Shown here piece after piece: positions 1 to 12,564 of a DNA stretch of 64,000 nt (positions within the stretch are counted from its first letter, which is position 1; every line of letters starts with the position of its first letter). The notes beneath the pieces were generated by a model. The model saw only the letters and a list, made by a program, of their open reading frames with translations. It was not told the DNA's origin and ran no database searches. This DNA is from Pampus argenteus. Its lineage: Eukaryota; Chordata; Actinopteri; Scombriformes; Stromateidae. Position numbers and translations under genes: made by a program. The DNA is taken from assembly GCA_036937835.1 (NCBI GenBank), contig CM072862.1:26968501-27032500 (forward strand), written 5' to 3'.

Positions 1-114
1 TTTCAATTTGCACATAAAAATCTGAAAATTAGAAAATAAGGCTGAATATCAGGAGAGATTGCAGCTGTGTGAGGTGTGACGGTAGCTGTGTGGATAAAAA
101 GCAAATGGAAAATG

Positions 115-230
115 GGTCTAAGGACAGAGGGTGTCACTCCTTGTACAGATTGTAAAGCCCTCTGAGACAAATGTGTTTTGTGATTTTGGGCTATATAAAT
201 AAAATTTGATTTGATTTGATTTGATTTGAA
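115..230 (+). repeat. 3' tail of a teleost LINE/SINE
   Basis: The stretch tgtaaagccctctgagacaa ... gggctatataaataaa followed by (atttg)n has the form of a very common fish retroposon 3' end. The body upstream is not recognisable. Confidence 0.5.
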
Positions 231-785
231 ACAGACGTAATGAATCAATGATGAGTTTCCAGGAGACGAAAACATCAAAAGCTAAGATGATGGTAAAAAT
301 CATTTCATGAACCATCTTAAGTTCAAGAGGTGTTTCTCAGTAGCATCATGACTGAAGACGCTCTTAGAAATGATGCTCGATGAATGAGTGACTCTTAGTT
401 TTTATTATTTTTGTACCTTTTTACTTTTCATGAACGCTGATGTTGTTAAGTGACGTTTGATGTAAAATGATGTTGGCTATATTTCAGCAGCTGATCTGTC
501 AGTTTGTGTCGTCATGCTGCTGTTAGGTTAGGTTAGGTTAGGTTTTCTTTATGTTTATGTTGTCAGCTTGTATCATGTATGTTTGTCTCATACAACAGGT
601 CTCCTGCTGTATGAACACATGAATTTACACTTTCATCGTGGTTTCCATCATTTGACCTTTGACTGCTGCTCTGTTAATGACATTATCTCGTTGTGCACCA
701 GCTGGAGAATTAGCGCCACCTGCTGTTTATTTGCTAATATTCACACAACAGGAAACAAACATTCGCTACAGTTTCCTCCTTCATC

Positions 786-825
786 CCTCCTCCTCCTCCT
801 CCTCCTCCTCCTCCTCCTCCTCCTC
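786..825 (+). repeat. (CCT)n microsatellite
   Basis: Thirteen or so perfect CCT triplets, which produce the Leu and Ser runs in spurious ORFs. Confidence 0.9.
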
Positions 826-2008
826 TCTGTGTAAACTGCTCCTCCATGAAAGCTGTTTTTTCTGCAGCAGAAATGCAAATGAAGGACTGTTGCTGGAGGT
901 AAAATTAGCATCTTTAATTAAAAAAATATCAGCAAACAAATAATACAAAACATACGAACGATTAAAGGAAAAACAACCTGAAGGAGAAGGAATCTTTTTA
1001 AGTGACTTCCACTGGATTTAATTATCAAATATGAATTAATTTCAGATCCCAGATACACAAACACACATCTAAGTCTTCTGGGGAGTAATTAATAACCAAT
1101 ATTTTCACATCAAATACTGACTTTGATCCAGCAAACACTGAGACATCTCAGGAGGAAACTGCAGCTCAGTAGAGTCTGAAAATATGTTTTTTCTTTATTT
1201 CATCATCATTTGTGATGTAATTTCATATTTTATCATATCATTTTAGTCGCTGTGACATTTAACCTTGAGCCTGTTTTCAACTTCAACGACAAAGAGTTGA
1301 ATTCATCACACTCTGATTGGCACCTCTGACTGGCTTCTCTATAGCAACGGCAGCTGAGGCTCATGGGTATTGTAGTATTAATAACTATCCTACGAAAACA
1401 CATATAAAACATTTTAGAAACAAAGTGTGAATAATGTGAACTGGTGTCAGAATATAGAATCAGAGTTTCTATGTTCAGTCACGTTGAGATGAGGACAAAT
1501 ACTTCAGGAAGTGTGAACGAAGTGATTCCATTGGTTCATGAGTTCCACGTGTTCACATGTTGACATGTGATGCTCATCGGTGTTGGTTAGTTTGGGTCTT
1601 TCAGAGGACAGGCTGCTACGTCTACGTGCTCGGCAGACTTGGTAATTGATAAAGAATAGTTACTAAATAGAAGTCGAAGCGTAATGAAACATCGCTGACA
1701 TGGTGCCATCCTGCAGACTAAAGCTTACGTCTCGATTTCAATCTTTATTAAGAAAATTGAATTTGACTTAAAGCAGCTAAAACAGTAAAAGTTATTGATT
1801 ACAGAACATTAGACATATTATGCATGAATGAAATGTTATTATGTCGAACTGACCTGCAAAGACCTTCTTACACAAGAAACTCTAGATTGGCGTGAACATG
1901 TTAACAACTGTTTTCAGCAATATTAAGCTCAGAGGATTCAGTGTGCCTCTTCCGCCCTCCGCTGGTTGTTTCATATAACTGCACTCAGACAGACAGACGT
2001 GAAAAAGT

Positions 2009-2014
2009 TTTATT
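2009..2014 (-). terminator. Poly(A) signal of anxa2
   Basis: Canonical AATAAA on the minus strand, about 135 bp downstream of the anxa2 stop codon (2150-2152). A further AATAAA lies at 1744-1749. Confidence 0.6.
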
Positions 2015-2149
2015 TCAGGAACAGAAGCTGCTCAGAAAGACGGAGGTGACACAAAAGAAGAGCTCCAACACTGTAAGAAGATGTGCAGTCAGCTGACTTT
2101 TCAAACCCAACAGCCTTCTGGGTAACTGAGTCCAGACAGAGAGGAGGTC

Positions 2150-4255
2150 TCAGTCGTCTCCTCCACACAGACTGAGCAGAGCCTTCTGGTAGTCTCCTTT
2201 AGTGTGCTCCTGAACGACATAGACATAACACGTTATTATAATAATTATATGATTATTATATCTATATGAGCCCACTGTCATTGTCCAGTCTTTTAACTCC
2301 TCTAAAACTTTATTGCATTAAGTTAATTGTAATTCTAGTCAGGCTCGATTACAGTAATTAAATAGTGAAATATGAATGTATTTTATTTGATATATTTCTC
2401 AGGTCAGATTCACTGAAGCAGCTCATTAAACAACATGATTTGATTATTTGACTTTCAGGTTATCAGCTTCTTATCAGGTCAGACTGCAAATTCAAAACAT
2501 AAAAATCAGACTGAAATTAATTTATGTATTCAGTATATTAGTACTGTGGTGTGTTCACTGGTCTTCGCCTGCGTGGGACATTACAGACACATGCTCGTGC
2601 ACTCACAGCGATGGTCTGGTACAGCGATCTTTTGTGCTGCCTCTTGAACTCTGTTCTGATCTTCATCAGGTCAACTTCACAGCGAGACACCATGATCCTG
2701 GTCACAGCCTTCTCCTTCGCTCCTTTACTCTGATGAAACAAACATCACACTTCAACATGGAGTGAAACTCAGTGAAGACTGACTGACTGATGGAGGAGTT
2801 TTACCTTCATGGCTTCACTGAGTCTGTTGGCGAAGTACAGCTGCCTGTTTTCGAAGCACTCCACTGTGAAGAAGAAGAAGAAGAAGATTTAATACACTTC
2901 TGATGCCGTTACTATGTTCTATACAACATATCTGTAAATCAACTTTAATGAGGTTAAAACAGGAAACACATGCTTATGTTTTGTTTTTAAAAATATAAAA
3001 AACAAAGTTCTGATACACAAATCTGTTTTCAGCTTTTGGACTTTTTCTCTAATCTTTGATTTCTGCTGAAATATTGGATCATTTGAACATTTATTGAAAT
3101 GAAACCATGTGAGAAGTTTAGAGGTAAAAATCACTATTTGGTGGAGCTGTTAACAACTCATAGACATCTGAAATGTGACCCGACTACACACTGCTTTTAG
3201 TAAGACGTCAACAGACTAAAAGGTTGAAACCACTGGTTTCATCTTAACAATGTGTTGGATTTTAAAAGCTTCTTATATTATCCATTGAGTCAAATCTGCA
3301 TCTGAACAGTAACTAAAGCTGTCAGATAAATGTAGTGGAGTAGAAAGTACTAGATGTACCTCTGACATGTAGAAAGTACTAGATGTACCTCTGACATGTA
3401 GAAAGTACTAGATGTACCTCTGACATGTAGAAAGTACTAGATTTACCTCTGACATGTAGAAAGTACTAGATTTACCTCTGACATGTAGAAAGTACTAGAT
3501 GTACCTCTGACATGTAGAAAGTACTAGATGTACCTCTGACATGTAGAAAGTACTAGATGTACCTCTGACATGTAGAAAGTACTAGATTTACCTCTGACAT
3601 GTAGAAAGTACTAGATGTACCTCTGACATGTAGAAAGTACTAGATTTACCTCTGACATGTAGTACAGTGAAGTATAAAGTAGTATCACGTGGAAATACTC
3701 CAGTTAAGTACTTTCCTTCGCTGCCGTGTACTGACGTGTTTGTGTAACATACCCAAAGTGAGGAAGGACGTCTCCAGATCTCCCTTCACCTCCTTCCTGA
3801 TGCTCTCCTTCATGTCGTACGGACTGTATCTCTTATACCTCTCAAACACTGTTAGCATGAAAACAAAGTAAGAATGAAAAGATGTGAAGTTAAAACTGAG
3901 TTAAAACTTAAAAAACATTAGTATGAATGAATGAATGTTAACATTAGAGTTTAAAAAGCATAAAATAAAAATTAAAAAGCATAAAAACAATAAATAATAG
4001 TGTAAAAATAAATGGTAGCATTAGCATAAAATAAAGTTAAAATAAAAACATTTAAAGGAACATTATCTTCAAGTTACAATAAAGAAATAAAAGTAAATTA
4101 GCGTATTTTTAAATTATATTATAAAAGTAGTATAAAAACAATACAGTAACATTAGCATTATTTAAGTAATGTTAGCATTAAAATCAGTGAAGTAACATTA
4201 GAATATAACTCCAGCTTTCTCACAGCTTTCTCACTGCTGCACTGATCCTGATCAT

Positions 4256-4286
<31 letters not shown>

Positions 4287-4376
4287 GTTGTAAAGGCCAA
4301 CGGCCTCAGTCAGTCGTCCCGTTACGTTTGGTCCTTTGACCTCACATCTGCCATGCAAGGTGCCAGCTGCTCCAAT

Positions 4377-4428
<52 letters not shown>

Positions 4429-4535
4429 GGTTTCAGTGTCTTGCCCAAGAACACTTCAACATGCAGAATGAACTACATTCACATGCAGTTATCCGTTTGA
4501 GATGTGGAGGCTGCTGATCTTTACACTCCATCATG

Positions 4536-4567
<32 letters not shown>

Positions 4568-7500
4568 TGTGGGTGTGGTTCACCTTTCTGCAGGTGGGGG
4601 ACGCTCCTCTCCGTCATGATGGAGATCCAGGTCACCACGTCAGGTCCCTTCTTCTTCACGCCGGCTTCATACAGAGACTGAGACGTTGACACAGAGCAGA
4701 ACATTCATCGTCACACCGGGACACTGAGGTACATAAAACAATGATCGATTCCTAATGGATTTATTGATCAATGAATTCCTGAGAGTCCGTCTCTGTTAGC
4801 TCCACTCTGCTTTCATTTATTCCATTAAACAAAGTCACATCCTGCAGATCAACACTACAGGTGTGTTAACTCACTCTGGCGTCCTCGTCAATCTTCTCGT
4901 AGTCGACCACATTCGAGGGTTCGTCTCTTTTTGTCTGTAGATCAAACAAGATTCATTGTAACAGCTGTAAACTGACAATAAAGTTGTATCGATGTTGATC
5001 TGTGACGTCCTCAAATGATATCAAAACCAAAAATATTCAGTTTACTGTCACAGGAAATATTCACATTAAACAATCAGGAAATGACAGAATTTGGATGTTT
5101 TTTCTTTAAAAATGACTCTTGATCCATTGATCAGATTATAAAAATAGCTGGTGATTAATTTAATAGTTGGCGACTAATCATTTCATCCCTAATAATAATA
5201 TGAATATGAACTAAATGGAGGCGTGTGTTACGTACCTGAACCAGAGCCAGCAGCAGCTTAGCGAAGTCTCCTGAGGTGTCTCCGGCTACGTCTTTGTCCA
5301 ACTCCTTCCTGAACACTGCAGACAGACAACTTTAAACTTTACCTGCAGTCACCTGAACGTCACCTTTTTCACCTGAACGTCACAAACAGTTTTATTCTTT
5401 TTCACTGTTCTCATTCATTTTTTATTACTTCTATTTGCAGCTTCTAAAAACTTCTCACATGTATGATGTTGGAGATCCTGTGAAATGCTAAATTCACATG
5501 AGTCATGATGTGATATTAAATTTACAGACTGTATACACACATGTGATATAAAACACTTGGGCTTTGTGTAATGCATTGATTACAAAGCCTACAAATCCAA
5601 TATTATCATTGATCAGTTCATTCATTTGTAACACTGCCAGCTATTATATATCTACAGATAGAGAAACATATAAATAGTTGATCGCCATCATAAAGCCTCA
5701 GTGTTATGTTAGATATTTATATTTCACATTTACTGAATATTATTGGAGCAGGATTTCCAAACTTACTCTCTTTGTAAACCTTCTTGATCTCCAGCAGCTC
5801 TTTGTTGCTTCTGGAGCAGACGATCTCGATGAGGGTTTCCTCGTCCGTTCCGAGTCCCTGCACAGAGGAACTTATACAGTACTCTACTTTATATTAAGCA
5901 ACAGGTACTTCTGTTAAACACTGAGAGGATGAGCACAGAAATATGGTCACTTTAGATGACAGCATGAAAAGCACACGTGTGTCTGATAACATTAATGATG
6001 CCTCCATTGTGTTCAAATGTCCCCATAAACCACAAACAGTCGAGTCAGCGCGTTCATACGAGCAGCCTGAAACTGAGCTCAGCCGTCGTTTACTTTATTA
6101 TATATTAATATATAATTAATATAATAATAATACTTATTATTACTCATTTCTTGAAGTATTACGGTAGTTTTTGTATGTAAAGTTCAACACTTCTTCTTTC
6201 TTCATTAAATTTGATTCATTAAAAAAACTGCAGTATGACTGCAGTATTTTACAATTAAAAAGTACAAATATGAATATATAATATATATTTAATACAAAAT
6301 AGACTTTCGTTCCAATGTAAAGTTTGTCCTGAGGGAGGCGCTAGAGGTCATGCAGTCATTAAAATCTAGTTCATCCTCTGGAGAGCATGAATGTGTTCAA
6401 TATAATATCAGAAGTGAATCTTCTAACGTTAGTTATAGTTAAAATAGTTCACCAAAGGTTATACTAGATAGTAGGACTCCTCCATCGGTGTGATAAAGAG
6501 CGCCCCCTACAGCCCTGATTGAGACAGACGTCACTTATTCTGAGAGGAAAAAGATTTAACTGAAGTGACTCTGACCTTCATGGAGGCTCTGAGCTCGGAG
6601 GCGTCGTACTGAGCGGTGCTCTTCATCAGACCCAGCATCAGCGCCTCCAGAGAGCCAGACAGCGCCCCCTTCAGGGCTGTGATCAGATCCTGAAAACAGA
6701 TTTTAAATGTTTTTACAGCATGTATAATATTTACCATTATCATCCTATTGTGTTAGCATGCTAACTAATTAGCACTAAACACAGCTTAGTTTTTTAGGTA
6801 CTTGCTGACAAACTAAAGTAAACATTTTGACCACTTGATGGCGCTAGATGAGAAGTGAGAGGATCAAAGTTATTACAGTTTATCCTGAGGGACAAATTCT
6901 CTACAAGCAGGTGTTTATATTTAATAGATATATTGTATTTGATCATTTAAACGTCATAATGACCTAAAATGAACTTTGGTTAATAAATCAATAAGAACAA
7001 TATGAACTAAAACTCATTATAAAATCTGCTGGTGTCACATGACCACTGGAACATGTGTCACATGACCACTGGAACATGTGTCACATGTATTTTTATTGAT
7101 ATGACAGAGAAGCATCTTCTTCACCTTCTTGGTGAGCCGCTCATATTCGAAGGCTATCTCTCTGCGCTGCTCGCAGCTACGTCTGGTCAGGATGTCGATG
7201 ACGGTCTGCTCGTCTACACCTGCAGAAAACAGATTTAATGAACACATTTGTTTTCTGGTTTTCAGTTATATTTTTTAACTCACAGATCACAAATAATCTG
7301 ACGAGGTGAATCTAGTAGCTGCATCTTATAGGCGCAACATGTAGGAATTGTCGACTCTATACTGACACTCGAACCAATAGGGGGCAGCATATCACCAGAA
7401 AGTCACATCACATTACATCATGTCACGTTATGTTATGCCAAATCAACGGTGCATTATCAATCACCTGAATGAATGTAAATGGAGACTTGTTAGAAAACCT

Positions 7501-8934
7501 CCAGTCTGAAGCAGCTAAAAGTATCTGTGGAGCCTTTTTTATGAGTGTGTTCCTGTTTCGTCTCGTGCACACAGGTGACACAAACATACCGTATTATACT
7601 GTTAATGGTTTAGTATTCTACTGCCAACGAAGACAGAGAACGAGAAGAAGCTTGTAATAAAATCAGCTTTGCAATACTTGTTTATGTTGTTATATTGTAA
7701 AGCAGTGAAACCAGACTCATGTTTGTCATTTTAACGTTTTCGTGTCCTCTTATTATCAGCAGCTGTCTCGTCTCTTTCCTTCAGCTCTTGAAAAACACGA
7801 TGGTGGAAAATCTTCACTCTGCAGAGGGACGTCCTGCTTTTTACTGCCGCTCACACTCAGGAAGCTGAGTCATCTCTACACTCCCAAACACAGCACAGTC
7901 TGAAATGACCAGCCGCCTCGCAGGTTCAATTCCCAGTCTGTACGTCTCTCATCTGCAGTGAGTTTGTGTTGCATCTGCAGGTAAATTCCTGTTGCCGTGG
8001 TCTGAAGCACTGATCATTTTAAATTCAAACTCAGCTACCAGGAACGTGTGTATGCACATATCTGATTGGCCAACGCAGTGCAGCTTGATGACGTGTGTCA
8101 GCGCTTCAACATTCAACATGATTTTGGGTTTTTTTAGGTTTATGTTTGAACAGATCTGTGAATACATGCAGTTAATCCAAATTAAACGTTGCTGAAATTA
8201 TTCTCCAGCGATGAACTCAGCGTGTCGGCTTTATATTTAAACTCATGAGTTTTGTGTTGTGGGACGTTCAGATCAGTCACATGACTCTGAGAACCGTCCA
8301 GAGAGTCGACGGCTGGACTCTCTCACCTTTAGTTTTGATGGCCGTCTCGATCCGGGCAGCATCTTTCCCGGGGTCGAAGTCTCGTACCGGCACCACGGTG
8401 GGGAATTTGGGTTCCACCTCCTACAGAGGACAGAGAGGGAGACGTGTGACCACACTGACCTCAAAACACCAAGATGACGACGAAGAGACACTGCTCTGTT
8501 GTGATGTTTGCTGTGTTCTTGGATTTGGACCGTAGCTCTGAGCCCTTCAGCTTCATCTCATCGCTCGAATTTCTTTTTGTTTTTGCTGAAATGTCAAACC
8601 TTGCAGCACATTACCAGCTGGTCGCGACCAGCGCACTGTTAGACGTTATTATGGTTGTGTTTAGATGCTGGAGAAGGATCCTTTGTTTCCTGAACCTGAA
8701 CTACTTTGCTGCTACTGAGAGATAATAGAGAGACTCAGAATAATAATGATCTTGTTTAATGATGCTGTAACGCTTTACATGGATACATTTAATAGTGCAA
8801 TAATTAATGCAGTATTAAAGAAGTAATTAATGAAGTATTGTCACTCTGCACTACTTTCTGTGTGATGTCTTCAGATGACTCACCTCTCCATACGACAGCG
8901 TCAGTTGGCCCAGAAACTCAGACACCAGCGCCAT
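2150..8934 (-). CDS. anxa2: Annexin A2 (complete, 12 coding exons, 338 aa)
   Basis: Calcium-dependent phospholipid-binding protein acting at plasma and endosomal membranes and in exocytosis. Coding exons, in transcript order (plus-strand coordinates): 8884-8934, 8327-8420, 7125-7219, 6576-6689, 5767-5857, 5236-5315, 4875-4934, 4584-4677, 3753-3848, 2805-2863, 2607-2729, 2150-2209. The total is 1017 nt, and the 338 aa product compares with 339 in human ANXA2. Exon lengths such as 95, 114, 91, 80, 96, 59 and 123 are typical of annexins. Four annexin repeats are present. Diagnostic stretches are KGVDEQTVIDILTRRS, GLGTDEETLIEI, DTSGDFAKLLLAL, WISIMTERSVPHLQK, RYSPYDMKESIRKEVKGD and the end HTKGDYQKALLSLCGGDD, which fits annexin A2 rather than A1 or A5. 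The start MALVSEFLGQLTL keeps the amphipathic helix that binds S100A10 in mammals. The Src-site tyrosine is not evident and repeat 4 has GAKE instead of GTRD. Divergent to cngb1. Likely anxa2a; I cannot separate the a and b paralogues. Confidence 0.95.
3341..3662 (+). repeat. 29-bp minisatellite, about 11 copies
   Basis: Unit tagaaagtactagatgtacc plus tctgacatg, varying at one site (gatgt or gattt). It lies in the anxa2 intron between exons 2805-2863 and 3753-3848. The flanks belong to a dispersed repeat seen elsewhere in the window. Confidence 0.95.
4254..4423 (+). repeat. (AT)n and (CA)n microsatellites
   Basis: An AT run at about 4254-4287 and a CA run at about 4380-4423, in an anxa2 intron. 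A TG run follows at 4545-4567. Confidence 0.9.
4990..5190 (-). repeat. Dispersed repeat, copy in an anxa2 intron
   Basis: Contains aatattcagtttactgtcac and aggaaatattcac, the reverse complement of the family at 44760-45130. Confidence 0.5.
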
Positions 8935-9404
8935 GATGAGTTTACTGCAGAGAGACAATTCATATGACCAGAGGGAGAGAAACACGTGTAACACGCTTTA
9001 AACATGACGCACATGACAATAGTTATATTTCCATTCAAGAAAGATCTGCCTGGATGCTGTACATACACACATGAATACAGTTTTTAAAGACTTCCTCTAC
9101 TGCTCACACTGGAAACATGTGGTTTCCTCTTCAAACAATAGAGCTGCAGGATCGAGATTCAGAGACCTGCAATCTGTGAACTCTTCACAGTTCATGTAGG
9201 TGTGTTTGATTTATTGACCGGGACATGCCAGAGGGTGTGTCTGCAGGAGCGGTCGGGCAGCAGATAAGAAGAGTGGATCATAACGCAAACATGAAGCCTG
9301 TTTAACATGACAGATGACCACCTTTGACCTGCGTGCAAAACATTAACAGGAAGTGCTCATCACCTAGCAACCACCGGCGCAAACAGACCTGAAGCTGAAT
9401 GTCG

Positions 9405-10645
9405 CTAAATGGCCAAAAGTATACAGACAGCTAAACATATGTGATAGTGTAAGATGTGATTTTGACACCATGGTCATTGATCTGCTGCTACAGCAGCCTC
9501 CACTCTTCCAGCAGATGTTGGAACCTGGCTGCTGGATTTCCTCCCATTCACACTCTAGAGCATCAGTGAGGTCCAGCGCTGATGGTGATAACATCTAACT
9601 CACAACTGGTGTTTCACTTCATCGCGAAGCTCTTGGATGATGTTGAGGTCAAGTTTTTATTACACCAAACTGTGAAAAAGATTTCTCTAAGGATCTGGCT
9701 TTGTACATAAATACATAATACAAAATCCCATCCGAATGTAGCTCAAAGTTTAACTGAAATTTCAGAAAATCAATAAAAGAAAATGTAAATTAATGTGCGT
9801 TTTCATCCACACAGAAAAGCACAAAAAGATGCATGTAATAAAGTGGGTGTGTCATGTAATAAAGTGGGTGTGTCATGTAATAAAGTGGGTGTGTCATGTA
9901 GTAAAGTGGGTGTGTCATGCAGTAAAGTGGGTGTGTCATGTAGTAAACTGGGTGTGTCATGTAATAAAGTGGGTGTGTCATGTAGTAAAGTGGGTGTGAC
10001 ATGTAGTAAACTGGGTGTGTCATGTAATAAAGTGGGTGTGTCATGTAGTAAAGTGGGTGTGTCATGTAATAAAGTGGGTGTGTCATGTAGTAAAGTGGGT
10101 GTGTCATGCAGTAAAGTGGGTGTGTCATGTAATAAAGTGGGTGTGTCCTGTAGTAAAGTGGGTGTGTCATGCAGTAAAGTGGGTGTGTCATGTAGTAAAC
10201 TGGGTGTGTCATGTAATAAAGTGGGTGTGTCATGTAGTAAAGTGGGTGTGTCATGCCGTAAAGTGGGTGTGTCATGTAGTAAACTGGGTGTGACATGTAA
10301 TAAAGTGGGTGTGTCCTGTGGTAAAGTGGGTGTGTCGTGTACATACAGAACAGGAACATTACAGCTTGGTGCTGTTGGAAGCGTTTTGATGACAGCTCTG
10401 TGTCAGTGACACAAACACGTACTGAATGCTGCCAAGAGACCAAGAAGAACGGCGACAGTGAAAAACACCTGACGCCAAACTTCTTGTACGTCATCATCTA
10501 TTCACTGGTTTGTTTTTATTGATGCATTAACTGCATGAACTGTTTCACAATATTAATCATATTTCCACTCAGGTTTTTATGAGCAAACTGGAAAAGAAGT
10601 ATGACAGGGTGTCCACATACTTTTGGTCATATAGTGTATATATCA
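9405..10645. mobile_element. Tc1-like non-autonomous element (MITE) holding a minisatellite
   Basis: The left end (9409-9428) contains tggccaaaagtatacagaca. The right end (10610-10632) contains tgtccacatacttttggtca, whose reverse complement is nearly the same, so the two form imperfect terminal inverted repeats. The internal stretch at 9480-9650 (acctggctgctggatttcctccc and what follows) matches the non-coding body of common teleost Tc1-like elements, as I remember it. No transposase frame. The 19-bp minisatellite at 9837-10340 sits inside. It is in the 5' part of anxa2, between its first exon and the ATG exon. Confidence 0.6.
9837..10340 (+). repeat. 19-bp minisatellite, about 26 copies
   Basis: Unit close to gtgtcatgtaataaagtgg, with variants (gtagtaaa, gcagtaaa, aaactggg). 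It has no stop in several frames, which makes long spurious ORFs with CNKVGVS or MTHPLYY repeats. It is not a gene. Confidence 0.95.
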
Positions 10646-10938
10646 GATACATCATTAGTGCACAATTTAGTGATTAGCATGTAGCTGTTATGAAAACTGT
10701 ATTCATTTATCCTTTATGTCCATTTAGAAGGTGAAAATGTCATTTAACAAACTTAATTGATTCCATGAAATATCCTGAGAGACATTTCAGCTTTTAACAG
10801 ATTCTTCAGAAAGTCACTGAGACTAAAAGACGTGTTAAACACATGATTCAGTTAAAGTGTCTCTGTGCTGTGAGAGGAAACAAACGTTCACCTATCTGCA
10901 CAAACAAACCGCTGGAGGAGCGTTTCATGGTTTCTTAC

Positions 10939-10978
10939 CTTCAGAGACGCAGCAGAGAGCAGCAGCAGCTCCGTTATG
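10939..10978 (-). other. anxa2: Predicted 5' non-coding first exon of anxa2
   Basis: On the minus strand a good donor (AAG then gtaag) lies at 10937-10938. The exon is read from about 10978 down to 10939 and would splice to the exon carrying the ATG at 8932-8934. A non-coding first exon is usual for annexin A2 genes. The 5' end is inferred from the TATA-like box about 30 bp upstream. Confidence 0.5.
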
Positions 10979-11004
10979 ATCCAGAACGGGACAGGGTGCG
11001 GTTT

Positions 11005-11012
11005 TTAAATAC
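11005..11012 (-). promoter_or_regulatory. TATA-like box of anxa2
   Basis: The minus strand reads TATTTAAA about 30 bp upstream of the predicted first exon, next to a CA repeat. It is the only TATA-like element directly upstream of a good donor here. Prediction from sequence only. Confidence 0.4.
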
Positions 11013-11268
11013 CACACACACACACACACACACACACACTCCCCTCTACTCGCTCTGACTCACTGGACAAGATTTTTACACGTCAGACTGAACTTGTGGA
11101 CATAAATTCCTCACTGAGGTTTAGGTCGCCAGGCACAGTTCTGGTCTCTGATTGGCTGCCAGGTGTCTGTCACAGTATACCAACGTTTTACCAATAAACT
11201 CCAGGTTTCCATAGCAACAAACCTGGTTCTTTAATATACATGTAAGTCATGATTACTCACAATAGGGG

Positions 11269-11440
11269 GTGACTCACCTGTCCCCTCACCTGTCCTCTCA
11301 CCTGTCGCATTACCTGTCCTCTTACCTGTCCCCTCACCTGTCGCATTACCTGTCCCCTCACCTGTCCTCTCACCTGTCGCATTACCTGTCCCCTCACCTG
11401 TCCTCTCACCTGTCCCCTCACCTGTCCCCTCACCTGTTAT
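11269..11440 (+). repeat. Minisatellite of 10-11 bp units
   Basis: About 16 copies of tcacctgtcc with ctcacctgtc / gcattacctgtc variants. Confidence 0.9.
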
Positions 11441-12343
11441 TTATTTATTACGTGCTGTAATCCACACAAATGTTTGTGCTGTGTTTCCATGGCAACCTAT
11501 TCAACTAGTGTGTATCATCAGCTGATAGGAGTCAGAACAAAAGTTCAGTTTTTGTTTCGGTGGGATGCAATTACTGTTGGCACGGTTACCATGGAAACAA
11601 TGAGCCTCTTGGTTTAGTGCAGACGGTTCAGTTCAGGAGTGTATTTGGAAACTGACGTGAGCTGTTGGATATTTTCTTTCCTTTCTTCCTTTATGTCTTT
11701 CTTTTTCTTTCTTTTGCTTCTTTACCTTTTTTATAACCTTGATTTCACTTATTTAGTCTCTTCAGATTCATTCAGTCGTGTCTCAAATCCAGAAGATGGA
11801 CACTATTTTACAACAATGCACAAAGGAAATGAAAGAGCTGCAAACAGCTGAAAAACATTTAAATTACAAAGAGGTAAAAGTTGTACATTTAATAAATGTA
11901 ATCACATAAGAACAGTTAATTTACACAGAAACGACATGAAAGAGAGAAACTCACTTTTCAAACTTGATGATTATTTATATTTTTAACACTTCTGGTATTT
12001 TTTACTGTTTCTGGACTTTTATTGTAATGAGTATTTCTCCATCACTGCTTCTCATAAAGGAAACTCAGTGACAGCTTCTCCACCAGAGGGAAGCGAGAGC
12101 TCATTTTACCTGAGAACATGAAGCCTGAAGTGTTGAATGAATGATGTTGAATGAAAAGACACAATATGGAAATTTCATCAAAACACAAAGTTATACGCAA
12201 TATCTACTCAATATATACAGTACTGAAATGTAATCACACAGGAGGAAATAAAGCAGGAAAAAGAAAGGAGAACAAGAGGAAGGAGGGAGCACAAAGAAGG
12301 AGGTGGAGAAGGAAGAACGTATGTTGATAAAAAAGATGGGAAG

Positions 12344-12564
12344 GAAGGAAAGGAAAGGAAAGGAAAGGAAAGGAAAGGAAAGGAAAGGAAAGGAAAGGAA
12401 AGGAAAGGAATAGAAATGAAAGGAAAGGAAAGGAAAGGAAAGGAAAGGAAAGGAAAGGAAAGGAAAGGAAAGGAAAGGAAAGGAAAGGAAAGGAAAGGAA
12501 AGGAAAGGAAAGGAAAGGAAAGGAAAGGAAAGGAAAGGAAAGGAAAGGAAAGGAAAGGAAAGGA
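12344..12564 (+). repeat. (GGAAA)n pentanucleotide repeat
   Basis: About 44 copies of ggaaa, broken only near 12410-12420 (ggaatagaaatga). A purine-only strand. Confidence 0.95.

Larger units (their letters stand above)
1..1980. other. Intergenic DNA downstream of anxa2
   Basis: No gene seen. It holds the retroposon tail at 115-230, four copies of TTAGG near 526-547 and a (CCT)n run at 786-825. Otherwise unique AT-rich DNA. Confidence 0.6.

Noticed and set aside
526..547. TTAGG repeats as telomeric DNA
   Set aside because: Only about four copies; vertebrate telomeres are TTAGGG. Chance or a simple repeat.
3341..3662. Possible CRISPR-like array (regular 29-bp repeats)
   Set aside because: The units are directly adjacent without unique spacers, in a eukaryotic intron: a minisatellite.
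9790..10497. Long repetitive ORFs on both strands (CNKVGVS / MTHPLYY repeats)
   Set aside because: They are translations of the 19-bp minisatellite inside a transposon-like element; all frames stay open because the unit lacks stops.
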